Assembly: GCF_963677685.1 (NCBI RefSeq)
Contig: NZ_OY782186.1
Location: 2,356,001-2,420,000 of the forward strand
Length of the DNA stretch: 64,000 nucleotides
Direction: 5' to 3'
Source: an uncultured Bacteroides sp.
GTDB lineage: Bacteria > Bacteroidota > Bacteroidia > Bacteroidales > Bacteroidaceae
The position numbers and the translations under genes were made by a program. This document shows positions 26,598 to 35,748 of the stretch, piece by piece; the first letter of the stretch is position 1; each line of letters starts with the position of its first letter. The notes beneath the pieces were generated by a model, which was given only the letters and a program-made list of their open reading frames with translations, did no database searches and had not been told where the DNA came from.

Positions 26598-26759
26598 CTA
26601 CTTATCTTCTTGCATAGCATCCTTCTGAACAATCTCTTTATCCGTTTTTTTCACTGCAGGAGCAATCGGTTTCTTTATGCCCAGCTTGCGAGCTTTCTCC
26701 CAAGCTGCTTTCCGAGCTTCATACTCTGCACGTTGTTTCTCCAAATAATTATCAGCCAT
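26598..26759 (-). CDS. Small charged protein (MADNYLEK type)
   Basis: This 53-aa protein (MADNYLEKQRAEYEARKAAW, then KARKLGIKKPIAP) is mostly a charged helix. The longer frame to 26798 would start inside the promoter, whose -7 box TATCTTTG lies just upstream, so the ATG at 26759 is preferred. Similar tiny proteins occur in Bacteroides genomes. Function unknown. A broken copy lies at 24866-24952. Confidence 0.65.
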   Translation of the reverse strand: MADNYLEKQRAEYEARKAAWEKARKLGIKKPIAPAVKKTDKEIVQKDAMQEDK

Positions 26760-26840
26760 AACCTTTTTTAGATTTGAATTGTAGTAACAAAGATACAATA
26801 TTACACCGAAAGCTAAGGGGAATAAAAAGAAATAAAAGAG

Positions 26841-28739
26841 CTACATGATCTTGATTCTTCCAAACAATTTTAAGCGAACGGCATTAGGATCCTCAGAAAA
26901 GAAACCGGATATGTATCCTTTGTGAAAGTTGTTGTTAGAGGTGTATGCTATAAATATCTCAAAATATTTCTCCTTCTCGTGAACTATAAGGTAATAGCCC
27001 CATAAATGCATTTTATCCAATTTATTCTTTATTTTAACTAGGAAAGAGGAATTTTGTTTTTCCGCAAAACTGTCAATGGAAATTGCTTCTTCTGTGAAAA
27101 GGTAACTTAACAACTTATTGGAGAAATCATGATATTTCGGTTCATTTGACTCGGGCCATTTATTACCTAATCGGAATATTGCATCGTTTGACCAACAGTC
27201 GTTTAATAGAAGGGCTTGATTGGTAGAAAAGTCTTTATCAATAATGATTTGAATGATACTATCCTGATATGTTCTTGTGATTTCTTTGTTCTTCGCACTG
27301 AAATGTAATGTGTCTAGCACGACTTTCTTCTCTCTTGTGAGCAGTTCTACGGGTACAATTTCTTCATAAACAACGTGATCTCCTTGAAAAACAACACTCT
27401 TATCAGTTACCTTTTTCACATAGAAATCAGGCCAACTTTTTAATGTTCCATCTATATCATGCCTCAATTCATCTTGATATGTATCGGGGAAAGCTGCTAA
27501 AAAATCTACCATACTATATACCGGATGTTTCTCTTTTTGAACTAAATAGAATTGCTTTAAAGCCTTTATCATGTTTCCTCTTCCGACCTTGAGTTCTGCT
27601 TCATGGAACAGGATTGGAAGTTTTTTATATGCAATAAGTTTATAGCTCTTTGCATTATTAAAAAGACTCGGCTCTTCAATATTTACAGGCGTAATGTTTG
27701 AGAAAATTAACGAAAGATTTTTAAGTGCGTATATCTTTTTCGGCGTATAATGGCATTTATCCGTAAGATAGAGATCGCTTGAATACTCTGCCAATCCTTC
27801 AGTCAGAGCAGAAGCTGAACTTATAATACCTCTTCCCCACCATAAATGGGCCACTTCATGAGCTATCAGATTCGTAAGATCATAATCGTTAAAAGGAACC
27901 TGAGTTTTTAAAATCATATTTTCATCTAGTATAATGCCATCACTATGGCCATATCCTCCACGTCTATGTAAGAAGAATAAATTGAGATCTTCTGGCAAAT
28001 GGCTTTTACCAAAAATAGTAGAATAATAATCGTATGAATCTGCTAGAATTGAAGTAATAGTCTTCAATTGATCATAATCAACTTCAAGGTTTACAGGAAT
28101 ATATGCTTTTACCCGCCCATACTGCACAACAGTAAAATTGCCTGCTATGACGCAAGGAGGCATTGAGAGAAATTGGCTATTCGGAATTTCTTTTAAGTAA
28201 CTGTATTTTTTATTTGCATCCGTTACTTTGAGTGTATAAGAGATATTGTCAGGGGCAAGTTCCCTATTATTCTTAGGGAAGATTGATTGTTCAGGCAAAA
28301 TAAAGCATTCATTATCGTCACGATGATAGCTTATTGCGGCATTCATCTTATTAAGATCAAGAGCATATTTTACCTCTAAGAAGTCGCTACCTCCAGCTAC
28401 CCGAAGTTCTATCAAGGAAGAGGTACCACAATCTTTAACGGTAAATTCCATTTTTTCTCCTTGATTACTTTTAACCTCCAAGCTGTCCATCAATCTTGTA
28501 GGAGGCAAATAGAAATAAACGGCCTCATCGTCTTGTTGGTTAGCCTTATTCAGTGTAAGTCTATTGTTTATCAACAATTTATCGCCTATAAATGATACTT
28601 CGGAAGAAATCGCTTTAATAAATTTTGCTTCTTTGTCAGCCCCTATCGTTTGACTTGAAATAGTAAAAGAGGATGTAAAGAGTAAGATACAGACTAGAAA
28701 AATTCGATGCAACATAGAATAGATTTTAGTTAGATTCAT
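26841..28739 (-). CDS. Secreted M1-like (gluzincin) metallopeptidase
   Basis: This 632-aa protein has a signal peptide (FLVCILLFTSSFTISSQ), an N-terminal beta domain (about 30-220) like the M1 aminopeptidase cap, and the zinc site HEVAHLWWG near residues 291-299 followed by TEGLAEY. The second motif supplies the third zinc ligand, as NEGFA does in classical M1 enzymes, although the spacer is slightly shorter. It should act in the periplasm or at the cell surface on peptides. The C-terminal 200 residues are unassigned. Confidence 0.87.
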   Translation of the reverse strand: MNLTKIYSMLHRIFLVCILLFTSSFTISSQTIGADKEAKFIKAISSEVSFIGDKLLINNRLTLNKANQQDDEAVYFYLPPTRLMDSLEVKSNQGEKMEFTVKDCGTSSLIELRVAGGSDFLEVKYALDLNKMNAAISYHRDDNECFILPEQSIFPKNNRELAPDNISYTLKVTDANKKYSYLKEIPNSQFLSMPPCVIAGNFTVVQYGRVKAYIPVNLEVDYDQLKTITSILADSYDYYSTIFGKSHLPEDLNLFFLHRRGGYGHSDGIILDENMILKTQVPFNDYDLTNLIAHEVAHLWWGRGIISSASALTEGLAEYSSDLYLTDKCHYTPKKIYALKNLSLIFSNITPVNIEEPSLFNNAKSYKLIAYKKLPILFHEAELKVGRGNMIKALKQFYLVQKEKHPVYSMVDFLAAFPDTYQDELRHDIDGTLKSWPDFYVKKVTDKSVVFQGDHVVYEEIVPVELLTREKKVVLDTLHFSAKNKEITRTYQDSIIQIIIDKDFSTNQALLLNDCWSNDAIFRLGNKWPESNEPKYHDFSNKLLSYLFTEEAISIDSFAEKQNSSFLVKIKNKLDKMHLWGYYLIVHEKEKYFEIFIAYTSNNNFHKGYISGFFSEDPNAVRLKLFGRIKIM

Positions 28740-28772
28740 AAAGTGTTTTTTTTATAAAGTTTGACTACAAAA

Positions 28773-29492
28773 TTACAAAAGTTGAGAGGTGATAAAGCCG
28801 ATTAAAATGGCAATGGTAAAACTAGCAAAAGTACCGATTAGCACGTATTCTGTGATTTTAATCTCTTTTGCCTTATTCAACTCTCCAAAACGAAAAATAG
28901 ATTTGGCTGCTAGCAAAAAGCCGACTCCTTCAATCTTTCCCGCAAGGATAAAAGTAAGAATGAGTATGCGCTCTAAGTATCCGATCCATTTTCCTGCATT
29001 GGGGAGGCTCTGAGAAGCACTTTCTTCAGGTGTCCATCGTTTGATAAACAGGCTGAGAAAGATTGAAGTGGGTTTCAGTATCAGCAGATATGCGGTGATA
29101 AGAGCCCACAAACGAGGATTGCTCAAATAATAGCTGAACCATTCAAACCAATGTTCTGCATAGCCATATAACGAGAACCACAACAGAAAGATCACTGCAA
29201 TATGTACGGCCTGATCGATTATAAAGGTTGTCATATTCTCCTTTAGATAGTCGGACTTGATGAAATCCATCATGAGATGGGTTACAAAGATGACCACGGG
29301 AATAATCCAGTTATCCCATTGAGCAACAAAGAGGTAAGCCAACACGGCATGAATCAGACTGTGAAGAATCTGAAAACCTACTTTAGCAGCCCCCTCTTTC
29401 TTCTTACCCTTACAGATAGAATCTGTTTGCAGAACAAAATCAGAGAGGATATGAACAAACAGTAGTTTGAATAAGATTGTTATGCCCATCAC
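28773..29492 (-). CDS. DUF3307 membrane protein
   Basis: This 239-aa protein has about six hydrophobic helices. The start LFKLLFVHILSDFVLQTDSI and the segment FVTHLMMDFIKSDYLKENMT, with conserved His and Asp in membrane helices, match DUF3307. It overlaps the satD gene by 4 bp (ATGA), a common gene pair in Bacteroidetes. The function is unknown; the intramembrane H/D residues hint at ion or lipid chemistry. Confidence 0.85.
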   Translation of the reverse strand: MMGITILFKLLFVHILSDFVLQTDSICKGKKKEGAAKVGFQILHSLIHAVLAYLFVAQWDNWIIPVVIFVTHLMMDFIKSDYLKENMTTFIIDQAVHIAVIFLLWFSLYGYAEHWFEWFSYYLSNPRLWALITAYLLILKPTSIFLSLFIKRWTPEESASQSLPNAGKWIGYLERILILTFILAGKIEGVGFLLAAKSIFRFGELNKAKEIKITEYVLIGTFASFTIAILIGFITSQLL

Positions 29493-30130
29493 ATTAGTTT
29501 TTTAGCTATCAGGGTTGAATATCGTTCTAAGTAAATACGTATCAGGCTCTCTTTTGCCGCTCCAAGCAGTTTGCTTATGTTTTGGGCACTTTTGTCATAC
29601 TTTGCCGCAATTTCTTTTTGCGAAGTTTGATAAAGCAATGCCGGGTAGATGGATTGTGCCTGACTACCTGTCCATCCGGTTATAATATCGTCGGCAAATG
29701 CCGTGCTGACTTTTAGTTCTTCGTTCACGTCATCCCACTTGGTCTTTATTGTCAGCCTCCTCTTACCGATCTCATCAAGTCCCCAACCGGACAGATGAAA
29801 GGCTTCGCCATCGGATACGACGATTTTGTCTGAGGTGTAAGAGATCTCACCAATACCAATCGCCATACGGGCATCCCATATTGATTTACTCTCCAGCGGA
29901 GTTTTACTTTTAAGTCCGGCTCGCAGCAAGACTGCAATCTTAAGTGTCTCTTCGGGCTTATCTACGATGAGCTGAAAGCTGTCTCCTCGGAAGAATTCAA
30001 TTTTCAGAGTGCTCAAAGCCGACAACTCATTGGCTACTTGCTGAATCGAATCAATCAACAGTTTTCTCCAGTCAACCTTAATCGTTGAAGAGTTTACAAC
30101 ATCTCCTGTTATGACACCTTTTATATCCAT
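29489..30130 (-). CDS. SatD-family protein, probable autoregulator
   Basis: This 213-aa protein begins MDIKGVITGDVVNSSTIKVD and contains IEFFRGDSFQLIVDKPEETL and RMAIGIGEI, as in SatD proteins, which resemble nucleotide-cyclase-like domains. The C-terminus has a helix-turn-helix-like segment (KEIAAKYDKSAQNISKLLGA). It is ATGA-coupled to the DUF3307 gene. Upstream lie three identical-phase CAACC-GGTTG sites and a -7 box, so it probably binds its own promoter. The biological role is not established. Confidence 0.82.
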   Translation of the reverse strand: MDIKGVITGDVVNSSTIKVDWRKLLIDSIQQVANELSALSTLKIEFFRGDSFQLIVDKPEETLKIAVLLRAGLKSKTPLESKSIWDARMAIGIGEISYTSDKIVVSDGEAFHLSGWGLDEIGKRRLTIKTKWDDVNEELKVSTAFADDIITGWTGSQAQSIYPALLYQTSQKEIAAKYDKSAQNISKLLGAAKESLIRIYLERYSTLIAKKLM

Positions 30131-30157
30131 ATCTTGTTAACATTGAATCTTGAATTA

Positions 30158-30255
30158 CAAAGATAGTATATTTTCAATAAAATCAACCTAAAATGGTTGT
30201 TTTAACAGAATCAACCAAAAACGGTTGTTTTTAAAGAAACTACCTAAATAGGTTG
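30158..30255 (-). promoter_or_regulatory. satD promoter with three operators at 28-bp spacing
   Basis: Three 16-bp inverted repeats of form CAACC-N6-GGTTG lie at 30184-30199, 30212-30227 and 30240-30255 (the last is imperfect: CTACC on the plus strand). They are exactly 28 bp apart. The -7 box TATCTTTG is at 30158-30165 on the minus strand. The outer part of this array is duplicated at 44175-44214. Confidence 0.75.
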
Positions 30256-30256
30256 A
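30217..30256. repeat. Left 40-bp direct repeat of the restriction island
   Basis: The 40 bp from AAAAACGGTTG to ATAGGTTGA are identical to 44175-44214 in the same orientation. They start inside the second satD operator and end 1 bp after the third. Confidence 0.95.
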
Positions 30257-30330
30257 ATACAAGTTTGCGGTTGTTGCAGCAATCTTTGCACTTCCAAATC
30301 AGTCTTTATAAATGTGAGTTCATCAGGCAT
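30244..30330 (-). pseudogene. Start of a lost gene fused to the repeat
   Basis: The ATG at 30330 reads MPDELTFIKTDLEVQRLLQQ and runs into the 40-bp repeat, where it stops. It looks like the N-terminus of a protein cut off at the island boundary. A MutS-like identity is possible because the neighbouring remnant is MutS-like, but this is weak. Confidence 0.35.
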
Positions 30331-30387
30331 TATCTGTCTTGCCTCTGTTTTGAGGCACTTATGTAAGCCAGATATAAGAATCTACAT

Positions 30388-30495
30388 CTAGCTATTCTCA
30401 GAAATTATATTCATTTTTTCCATTAGAAAACAAGCATTCGTATTTGCTGATATTCCTTCTTCCAATTTATAGGTAAAGGATAGCTTATCTCTTAA
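30388..30495 (-). pseudogene. C-terminal tail of a MutS-like ATPase gene
   Basis: Just after the hsdR stop the minus strand reads LSFTYKLEEGISANTNACFL and MEKMNII then TAG. This resembles the end of MutS-family ATPase domains (YKLxxGISxxxNAxxLMxxMGII). The rest of the gene is absent, so the restriction operon seems to have replaced it. Confidence 0.5.
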
Positions 30496-30507
30496 TATGT
30501 ATTTAAC

Positions 30508-33500
30508 TTACGCCCTCAATATTCTTTTCAGCGTATCCTGCATAGCAATTTTAAATGATTCATCTTTCGCAATCAGACGATACAAGTCAAGTTCATTTTT
30601 TCGTTGCTTGGACATAATATCATCAAACATTTTACTGAATGCTATATCTCTATTTTGATTATCGCTATTCTCAGCATACTTTTCTTTAAAATCAGGATGT
30701 GCTCGCATGCTTTTTGCCAGATTCACAAACTTAACACGTTGCTCTTCCGGTGTGGCATCCCAACCCTGAAACCAACGTTCGTTAAAGCTTTTGATAATCA
30801 TATCCAGCGAATCATCATCACCATCAGTGTCATGAGCTCCACGTGGATTTGGATTCTGTGGATCAAGTTCGCTTTCACCTTCATTCAACTCTATGTTTGT
30901 ATTCAGCTTTACCCTTTGCAGGCCGTAAGTTGATAGATCTACAGAATTTAATAGTGTATCAAGCTCGTCTTCTATTGGGTCAACGATAATCAGCTTGGGA
31001 ATAAGAAACTTCAGGAACCAAAACAATTCTTCCCATTTCACCACTTCGTAGGTTATGATAGAAGCCATTTGACCATATATCTTCACAAACTGTTTGGCCT
31101 TAATCTTAAAGTCAACCTTCTCATCGTTCTCTAACTCCAAACTAGCATTAAATCGATCGGCAGCAATGTCAATAATCGGACTCAACTCCTGTGCATTTAC
31201 ATTCCTAAAATATTTTCCAACAAAATCTTCTACTTCTGCCCATTCATACACACCCACATTATCCATCGCCGCTTTCAATTCGTGTAAAACATTCACATCC
31301 GTTGCTTTGCTAAGCGTAGTAGCTGTGTAAAAAGGATCGAAGGATGTTTTAATATCCTCAGTAGAATTAAAGAAATCCAGCACAAACAAATCTTCTGTTT
31401 TCTTACCCAATTTATTTGCCGAGCGGTTCAATCTTGATAAAGCCTGAACAGCCAATACCCCCTGCAACTTCTTGTCAACATACATAGCCGTTAGCTTAGG
31501 TTGATCAAAGCCCGTCAGATATTTGTTGGCCACTACCAATATGCGGTATTCGTCTTCATCAAACTTATCACGAGTATCTTTTTCCGGAAATCCATTAATA
31601 CTATCTTCAGAATATTCTATTCCATCCACCGTTTTCTTTCCAGAGAAAGCAATCACAGCTTTAAAAGGATTTCCTTTCTTATCTAAGAACTGTTGGATAG
31701 CAAAGAAATATCGGATAGCCGATTCTATGCTTTGTGCAGCCACAATGGCTTTCGCCTTACCCTTTAGCTTTTTGTTGATGAACAATTTAGTTATAAAATG
31801 ATCCATCATTATTTCTGCTTTGGTAGCAATAGTTTGCTCATGACGTTCAACAAATGTTTTGAGCTTCTTCTGCGCTTTAGCAGTATCAAATAGCGGATTA
31901 TCCTCTATCGATTTCTCTATTTCATAAAAGCTTTTGTAGGTCGTGTAGTTAGCCAACACATCCAATATAAATCCCTCTTCAATGGCTTGTTTCATAGAGT
32001 AGAGATGAAAGGGTTTAAACCCTCCATCTTCTTGCTTTACTCCAAACTTTTCTAATGTACTGTTTTTAGGAGTAGCTGTAAAAGCTAAATAAGAAGCATT
32101 ACCTCTCATTTTACGGGAACGCATTACTTCCAGTATGGTATCTTGTGGGTCAGGATATTCATCTTCTCCTCCGTTATTTCCCATTGCCCGATTCATATTA
32201 TCTGCAGCCGATCCACTTTGGCTACTGTGAGCTTCATCTATAATCACGGCAAAACGCTTATCACTTAAGTCAGCAATACCATCCACGATAAACGGGAACT
32301 TCTGTATCGTGGTAATAATTATCCGTTTCCCTCCTTCAAGATTTTTCTTCAATTCAGCCGAAGAAAATGCCGGAGCTACAATGTTCTTCACTTCCGAGAA
32401 GTCCTTTATATTATCTCTCAACTGCTTATCGAGCAAGCGTCGATCGGTAACGACAATAACCGAGTCGAACAACGGATTTGAGACTCCCTTACTTCCTGGA
32501 ACGCTATTGCTCTCGGGATAAGTTTCTATCAACTGATAAGCCGCCCAAGTAATGGAGTTCGATTTTCCCGAACCTGCAGAATGTTGAATCAGATAAGTTT
32601 GTCCAACACCCTTATGTGCTGCATCAGCTATTAGCTTACGCACCACATCCAATTGATGGTAGCGAGGAAAGAACAAATTCTTTTTACTCAGAGGCTCTCT
32701 CTCTTTTCCATCGAATCGCACAAAATGCTGAATGATATTAGCAATGCTCTCACGAGTAAATATTTCTTGCCACAAATAAGATGTTTTGTGCCCGAAAGGG
32801 TTTACAGGATTTCCCTTACCAAAATTATTGCCTTGATTGAAAGGAAGAAAGAAAGTGTCCGCACCATTTAGCTTGGTGGTCATATACACTTCATCAGTAT
32901 CCACCGCGAAATGCACAATGCAACGTCCAAAGTTCAATAGAGGTTGAGTGATATCCCGTTTTAGCTTGTATTGATTCTGACCATGAACCTTTGCATTCTG
33001 TCCTGTCCAATGGTTTTTAAGTTCCATGGTGGAGAAAGGCAAACCATTTACAAAAAGCACCATATCAATTTCTTCCCGAGGATTGGTGACGGAGTAACGC
33101 AACTGGCGGGTAACGCTAAACTGATTGCTATCGAAATTCTTTTTGATAGACTCGCTGCTGCTTGGCAGCGGTAACTGATAGAATAGTGTAAAATAAGCAT
33201 CTTCCACCTCCAATCCTTTACGCAACAAAGAGATAATACCATTCTTCTTGATCATCCTGTCCAATCGCTCCAATATGCGTAACTTCCAGTCACTTTGACG
33301 TTGAAGTTTAGCCAACTCTTCCGGCTGTGTAGCTTCCAGAAAACCCCAGAAATGAAAAGTATCGATGGCATATTTGGCTTCGAAATTATCGGGCGAACCA
33401 ATAAAGTAACCGTTGCCAGCTCTGTACAGCGACGTCCCTTCCGCTGCTATTGTTCTAGCCTCATTGCCTATCTTGAGTTCTTCAAGACAACTCCCTGTCA

Positions 33501-33552
33501 GGCATTTTTCAATAGCTGCCTCGAGCGCTTGTTCGTTGGTTTGACTGGTCAT
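30508..33552 (-). CDS. hsdR: Type I restriction enzyme R subunit (HsdR)
   Basis: This 1014-aa protein has an N-terminal nuclease domain with REEIDMVLFVNGLPFSTMEL (D...ExK in TMELKNH), then a SF2 translocase: Walker A QHSAGSGKSNSITWAA, DEAH box AVIIDEAHSSQSG, motif III AFTATPK, and motif VI QALSRLNRSANK. The C-terminal part is helical. HsdR moves and cuts DNA together with HsdM and HsdS. It is the last gene of the operon and overlaps the DUF262 gene upstream as ATGA. All key motifs are intact, so the restriction subunit should be active. Confidence 0.95.
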   Translation of the reverse strand: MTSQTNEQALEAAIEKCLTGSCLEELKIGNEARTIAAEGTSLYRAGNGYFIGSPDNFEAKYAIDTFHFWGFLEATQPEELAKLQRQSDWKLRILERLDRMIKKNGIISLLRKGLEVEDAYFTLFYQLPLPSSSESIKKNFDSNQFSVTRQLRYSVTNPREEIDMVLFVNGLPFSTMELKNHWTGQNAKVHGQNQYKLKRDITQPLLNFGRCIVHFAVDTDEVYMTTKLNGADTFFLPFNQGNNFGKGNPVNPFGHKTSYLWQEIFTRESIANIIQHFVRFDGKEREPLSKKNLFFPRYHQLDVVRKLIADAAHKGVGQTYLIQHSAGSGKSNSITWAAYQLIETYPESNSVPGSKGVSNPLFDSVIVVTDRRLLDKQLRDNIKDFSEVKNIVAPAFSSAELKKNLEGGKRIIITTIQKFPFIVDGIADLSDKRFAVIIDEAHSSQSGSAADNMNRAMGNNGGEDEYPDPQDTILEVMRSRKMRGNASYLAFTATPKNSTLEKFGVKQEDGGFKPFHLYSMKQAIEEGFILDVLANYTTYKSFYEIEKSIEDNPLFDTAKAQKKLKTFVERHEQTIATKAEIMMDHFITKLFINKKLKGKAKAIVAAQSIESAIRYFFAIQQFLDKKGNPFKAVIAFSGKKTVDGIEYSEDSINGFPEKDTRDKFDEDEYRILVVANKYLTGFDQPKLTAMYVDKKLQGVLAVQALSRLNRSANKLGKKTEDLFVLDFFNSTEDIKTSFDPFYTATTLSKATDVNVLHELKAAMDNVGVYEWAEVEDFVGKYFRNVNAQELSPIIDIAADRFNASLELENDEKVDFKIKAKQFVKIYGQMASIITYEVVKWEELFWFLKFLIPKLIIVDPIEDELDTLLNSVDLSTYGLQRVKLNTNIELNEGESELDPQNPNPRGAHDTDGDDDSLDMIIKSFNERWFQGWDATPEEQRVKFVNLAKSMRAHPDFKEKYAENSDNQNRDIAFSKMFDDIMSKQRKNELDLYRLIAKDESFKIAMQDTLKRILRA

Positions 33553-35741
33553 AATATTATATTTTTTTTTGCCTCTCTAATTTCTTTTTTTACTTCTTTA
33601 GGTAATAATGTATATAATTCCGTTGGAGTTCCTCCTCTCAAATTTCCTTTTGTATTATAAATAATCAAATGATCATCAAATACCTTATCGCTCTTTTCCC
33701 AATTTGGTAAGTTACAATATTCTTCATTAGAAAAGGCTATATAATTGCCTTGTGACCACATTTTTTCTCCTATGTATTGATTATACCAGATTAATTTTTC
33801 TCGAAAGTTATTAACATCTCTCCAATCAATAATTTTTTCTCTTTTTTTATCAAGAAAAACAGATAAATTTCCATCAAACTTTAAAAAATCTTTAAAGAAT
33901 TTTGAAAATGAAATTCTATCTCCGGTTTTATTATCATTTATTTCCCTAATAATATAACGCCAATCATCGAATTCGTAATTTGTATAATAATATGGTGAAA
34001 CACGATACCAATACGTAGAATAATACAACAAAACACTTTGAAGTTCTAACATATTATCTTCCTCTAAAGGAAATATTTCATAAAATTTGCTTTTTAAATT
34101 CTCAAGTTGAATTATTGAAACATTCTCATTTAAATCTATTAAATGGCTTATATTCTTACCACCGACATCTTTTCCATTTAAATTGAACTTATGATCTTCA
34201 ATTTCCCAAATTAATTCTTCATATTTTCGAGTTTCGTTAGTTTTGTTTTTTGAGATAAAAAGTGAATTCTTTGAGATTTCTTCTGATGAAAGATTCTTAG
34301 AATAAAGAAAACCATTATCAATTATATCTGAAACAGTGCTAAGAATTGATGATACTGAACGATCGTAATTATTATAGTGAAGATAGCTATATCTTAAAAC
34401 TCTAAAGAACTCATCTCTCTCAATAGTACTAATCTTTTTCGAATATAGCAATATAGACCACATGAAAACCATTCTATTAAGTTCAGTACCTCTATTGCTA
34501 TCTTTTATGTCTGCAAACCAATTTGTAGATTCAGTATTAAACAAACCCCAAATTAAATTGTTACATTTCTCTACCCATTCTGAATAATTATTATATTGGA
34601 TCCTAAAAGTGTTTTCTTCTTCAATAATGAATTTCAAACAAGCAATATACCTTTCAATTTGAGGTAAATCCAGATTTTTTATAATATCCTTGGTACTTAT
34701 TTGTTTAAACTTATCAAAACTCTCTTTTGAGTAGAACTTTCCAGATTTATTTAGATAATTTTCTAAACCAGCAATGCAAGCGAGAAATTCATTAAAACCC
34801 TTGTCGCAAGATGTGTCATTCTCGGATCTATTTTTCCAAAATAAATCCTGCCACTCTTCCCATAATCGACTCCACTTTAAAGGATCTTTCTTTGCATCAT
34901 TTGATTTAAATAAAATAGCTCGAATAGTTTCATTATCTGCTAATTGTTGCCCCCTTGAATTCATTGTAATATACAATTCCTCACCTTGAGAAGTTTCTTC
35001 AGTTTTAAAATGCCAGAACTTTATATTGTGACTTACAAAACCAAAATATTCAATCGTTTCATTTTTAAGGTGTTCATGAATTATTTGAAAAGCTCCTTTG
35101 GGATTTTCATCTCCTACTATTGCATTTATAGTTGTATCCTTTTTGTAATTGGATAAAAACCAACGTTTGTGTCTTATTCCTAATAAATCATCAATTGTTT
35201 TTGTATTAGTCACTAAATCTATTATAAAGTTATGAGTCAAGGCTCTTACTCTATAATCAAAAGCGATCTTACTCTCAGCCTCTTTTACTCTATACAACTG
35301 TTTAAATTCATTAACCTTATGCTCTTTGATTGCTAAATAGAATAATATCAAAAATAATGTGGTGAAACGCTGCTGACCATCAATTAAATAAGCATCTTTG
35401 CCTTCGTCACTTATATAATAATTAGGTTTATATGAATATAAAAAGCCGATATTCATGAAGTTATTAACAGGTTTTGCGGAATTAGATTTATCTATCAATG
35501 ATTGAATGACTTCTTTTTCTTCTGCAGTTGCTTTCTCTAATAAATGTCGTAAAGGGTTGTGAGTGTTTTCTTCTTCATTAATACTTCGAAATCCATTTAT
35601 AATATCTTCTAAAAATGTATCTAAAATATCATACTCATTCTTTCCCCAGACGTATTCTCGTTGTATTTCAGGAACGACTAAGCTATGCTCCATTAGCAGT
35701 TCGCTAACTGAAACCTGTTTCATTTCTTGTAAAGAGCTCAT
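33549..35741 (-). CDS. DUF262 protein A, without the HNH half
   Basis: The N-terminal half of this 730-aa protein is DUF262 (GmrS/ParB-Srx-like): LVVPEIQREYVWGKNEYDIL and DAYLIDGQQRFTTLFLILFY, the IQREYVW and DGQQR motifs used for NTP binding and hydrolysis in GmrSD-type modification-dependent nucleases. I find no DUF1524 EHIxPQ motif in the C-terminal half, unlike the next gene. It starts 7 bp after DUF262 protein B and overlaps hsdR by 4 bp. It may act as a partner or sensor for protein B or for the type I complex. Confidence 0.85.
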   Translation of the reverse strand: MSSLQEMKQVSVSELLMEHSLVVPEIQREYVWGKNEYDILDTFLEDIINGFRSINEEENTHNPLRHLLEKATAEEKEVIQSLIDKSNSAKPVNNFMNIGFLYSYKPNYYISDEGKDAYLIDGQQRFTTLFLILFYLAIKEHKVNEFKQLYRVKEAESKIAFDYRVRALTHNFIIDLVTNTKTIDDLLGIRHKRWFLSNYKKDTTINAIVGDENPKGAFQIIHEHLKNETIEYFGFVSHNIKFWHFKTEETSQGEELYITMNSRGQQLADNETIRAILFKSNDAKKDPLKWSRLWEEWQDLFWKNRSENDTSCDKGFNEFLACIAGLENYLNKSGKFYSKESFDKFKQISTKDIIKNLDLPQIERYIACLKFIIEEENTFRIQYNNYSEWVEKCNNLIWGLFNTESTNWFADIKDSNRGTELNRMVFMWSILLYSKKISTIERDEFFRVLRYSYLHYNNYDRSVSSILSTVSDIIDNGFLYSKNLSSEEISKNSLFISKNKTNETRKYEELIWEIEDHKFNLNGKDVGGKNISHLIDLNENVSIIQLENLKSKFYEIFPLEEDNMLELQSVLLYYSTYWYRVSPYYYTNYEFDDWRYIIREINDNKTGDRISFSKFFKDFLKFDGNLSVFLDKKREKIIDWRDVNNFREKLIWYNQYIGEKMWSQGNYIAFSNEEYCNLPNWEKSDKVFDDHLIIYNTKGNLRGGTPTELYTLLPKEVKKEIREAKKNIIL

Positions 35742-35748
35742 GTTAATT

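Noticed and set aside
30158..30256. CRISPR-like array suggested by the evenly spaced repeats
   Set aside because: Only three short palindromes with no spacer variation typical of CRISPR and no cas genes; they fit operators of satD.
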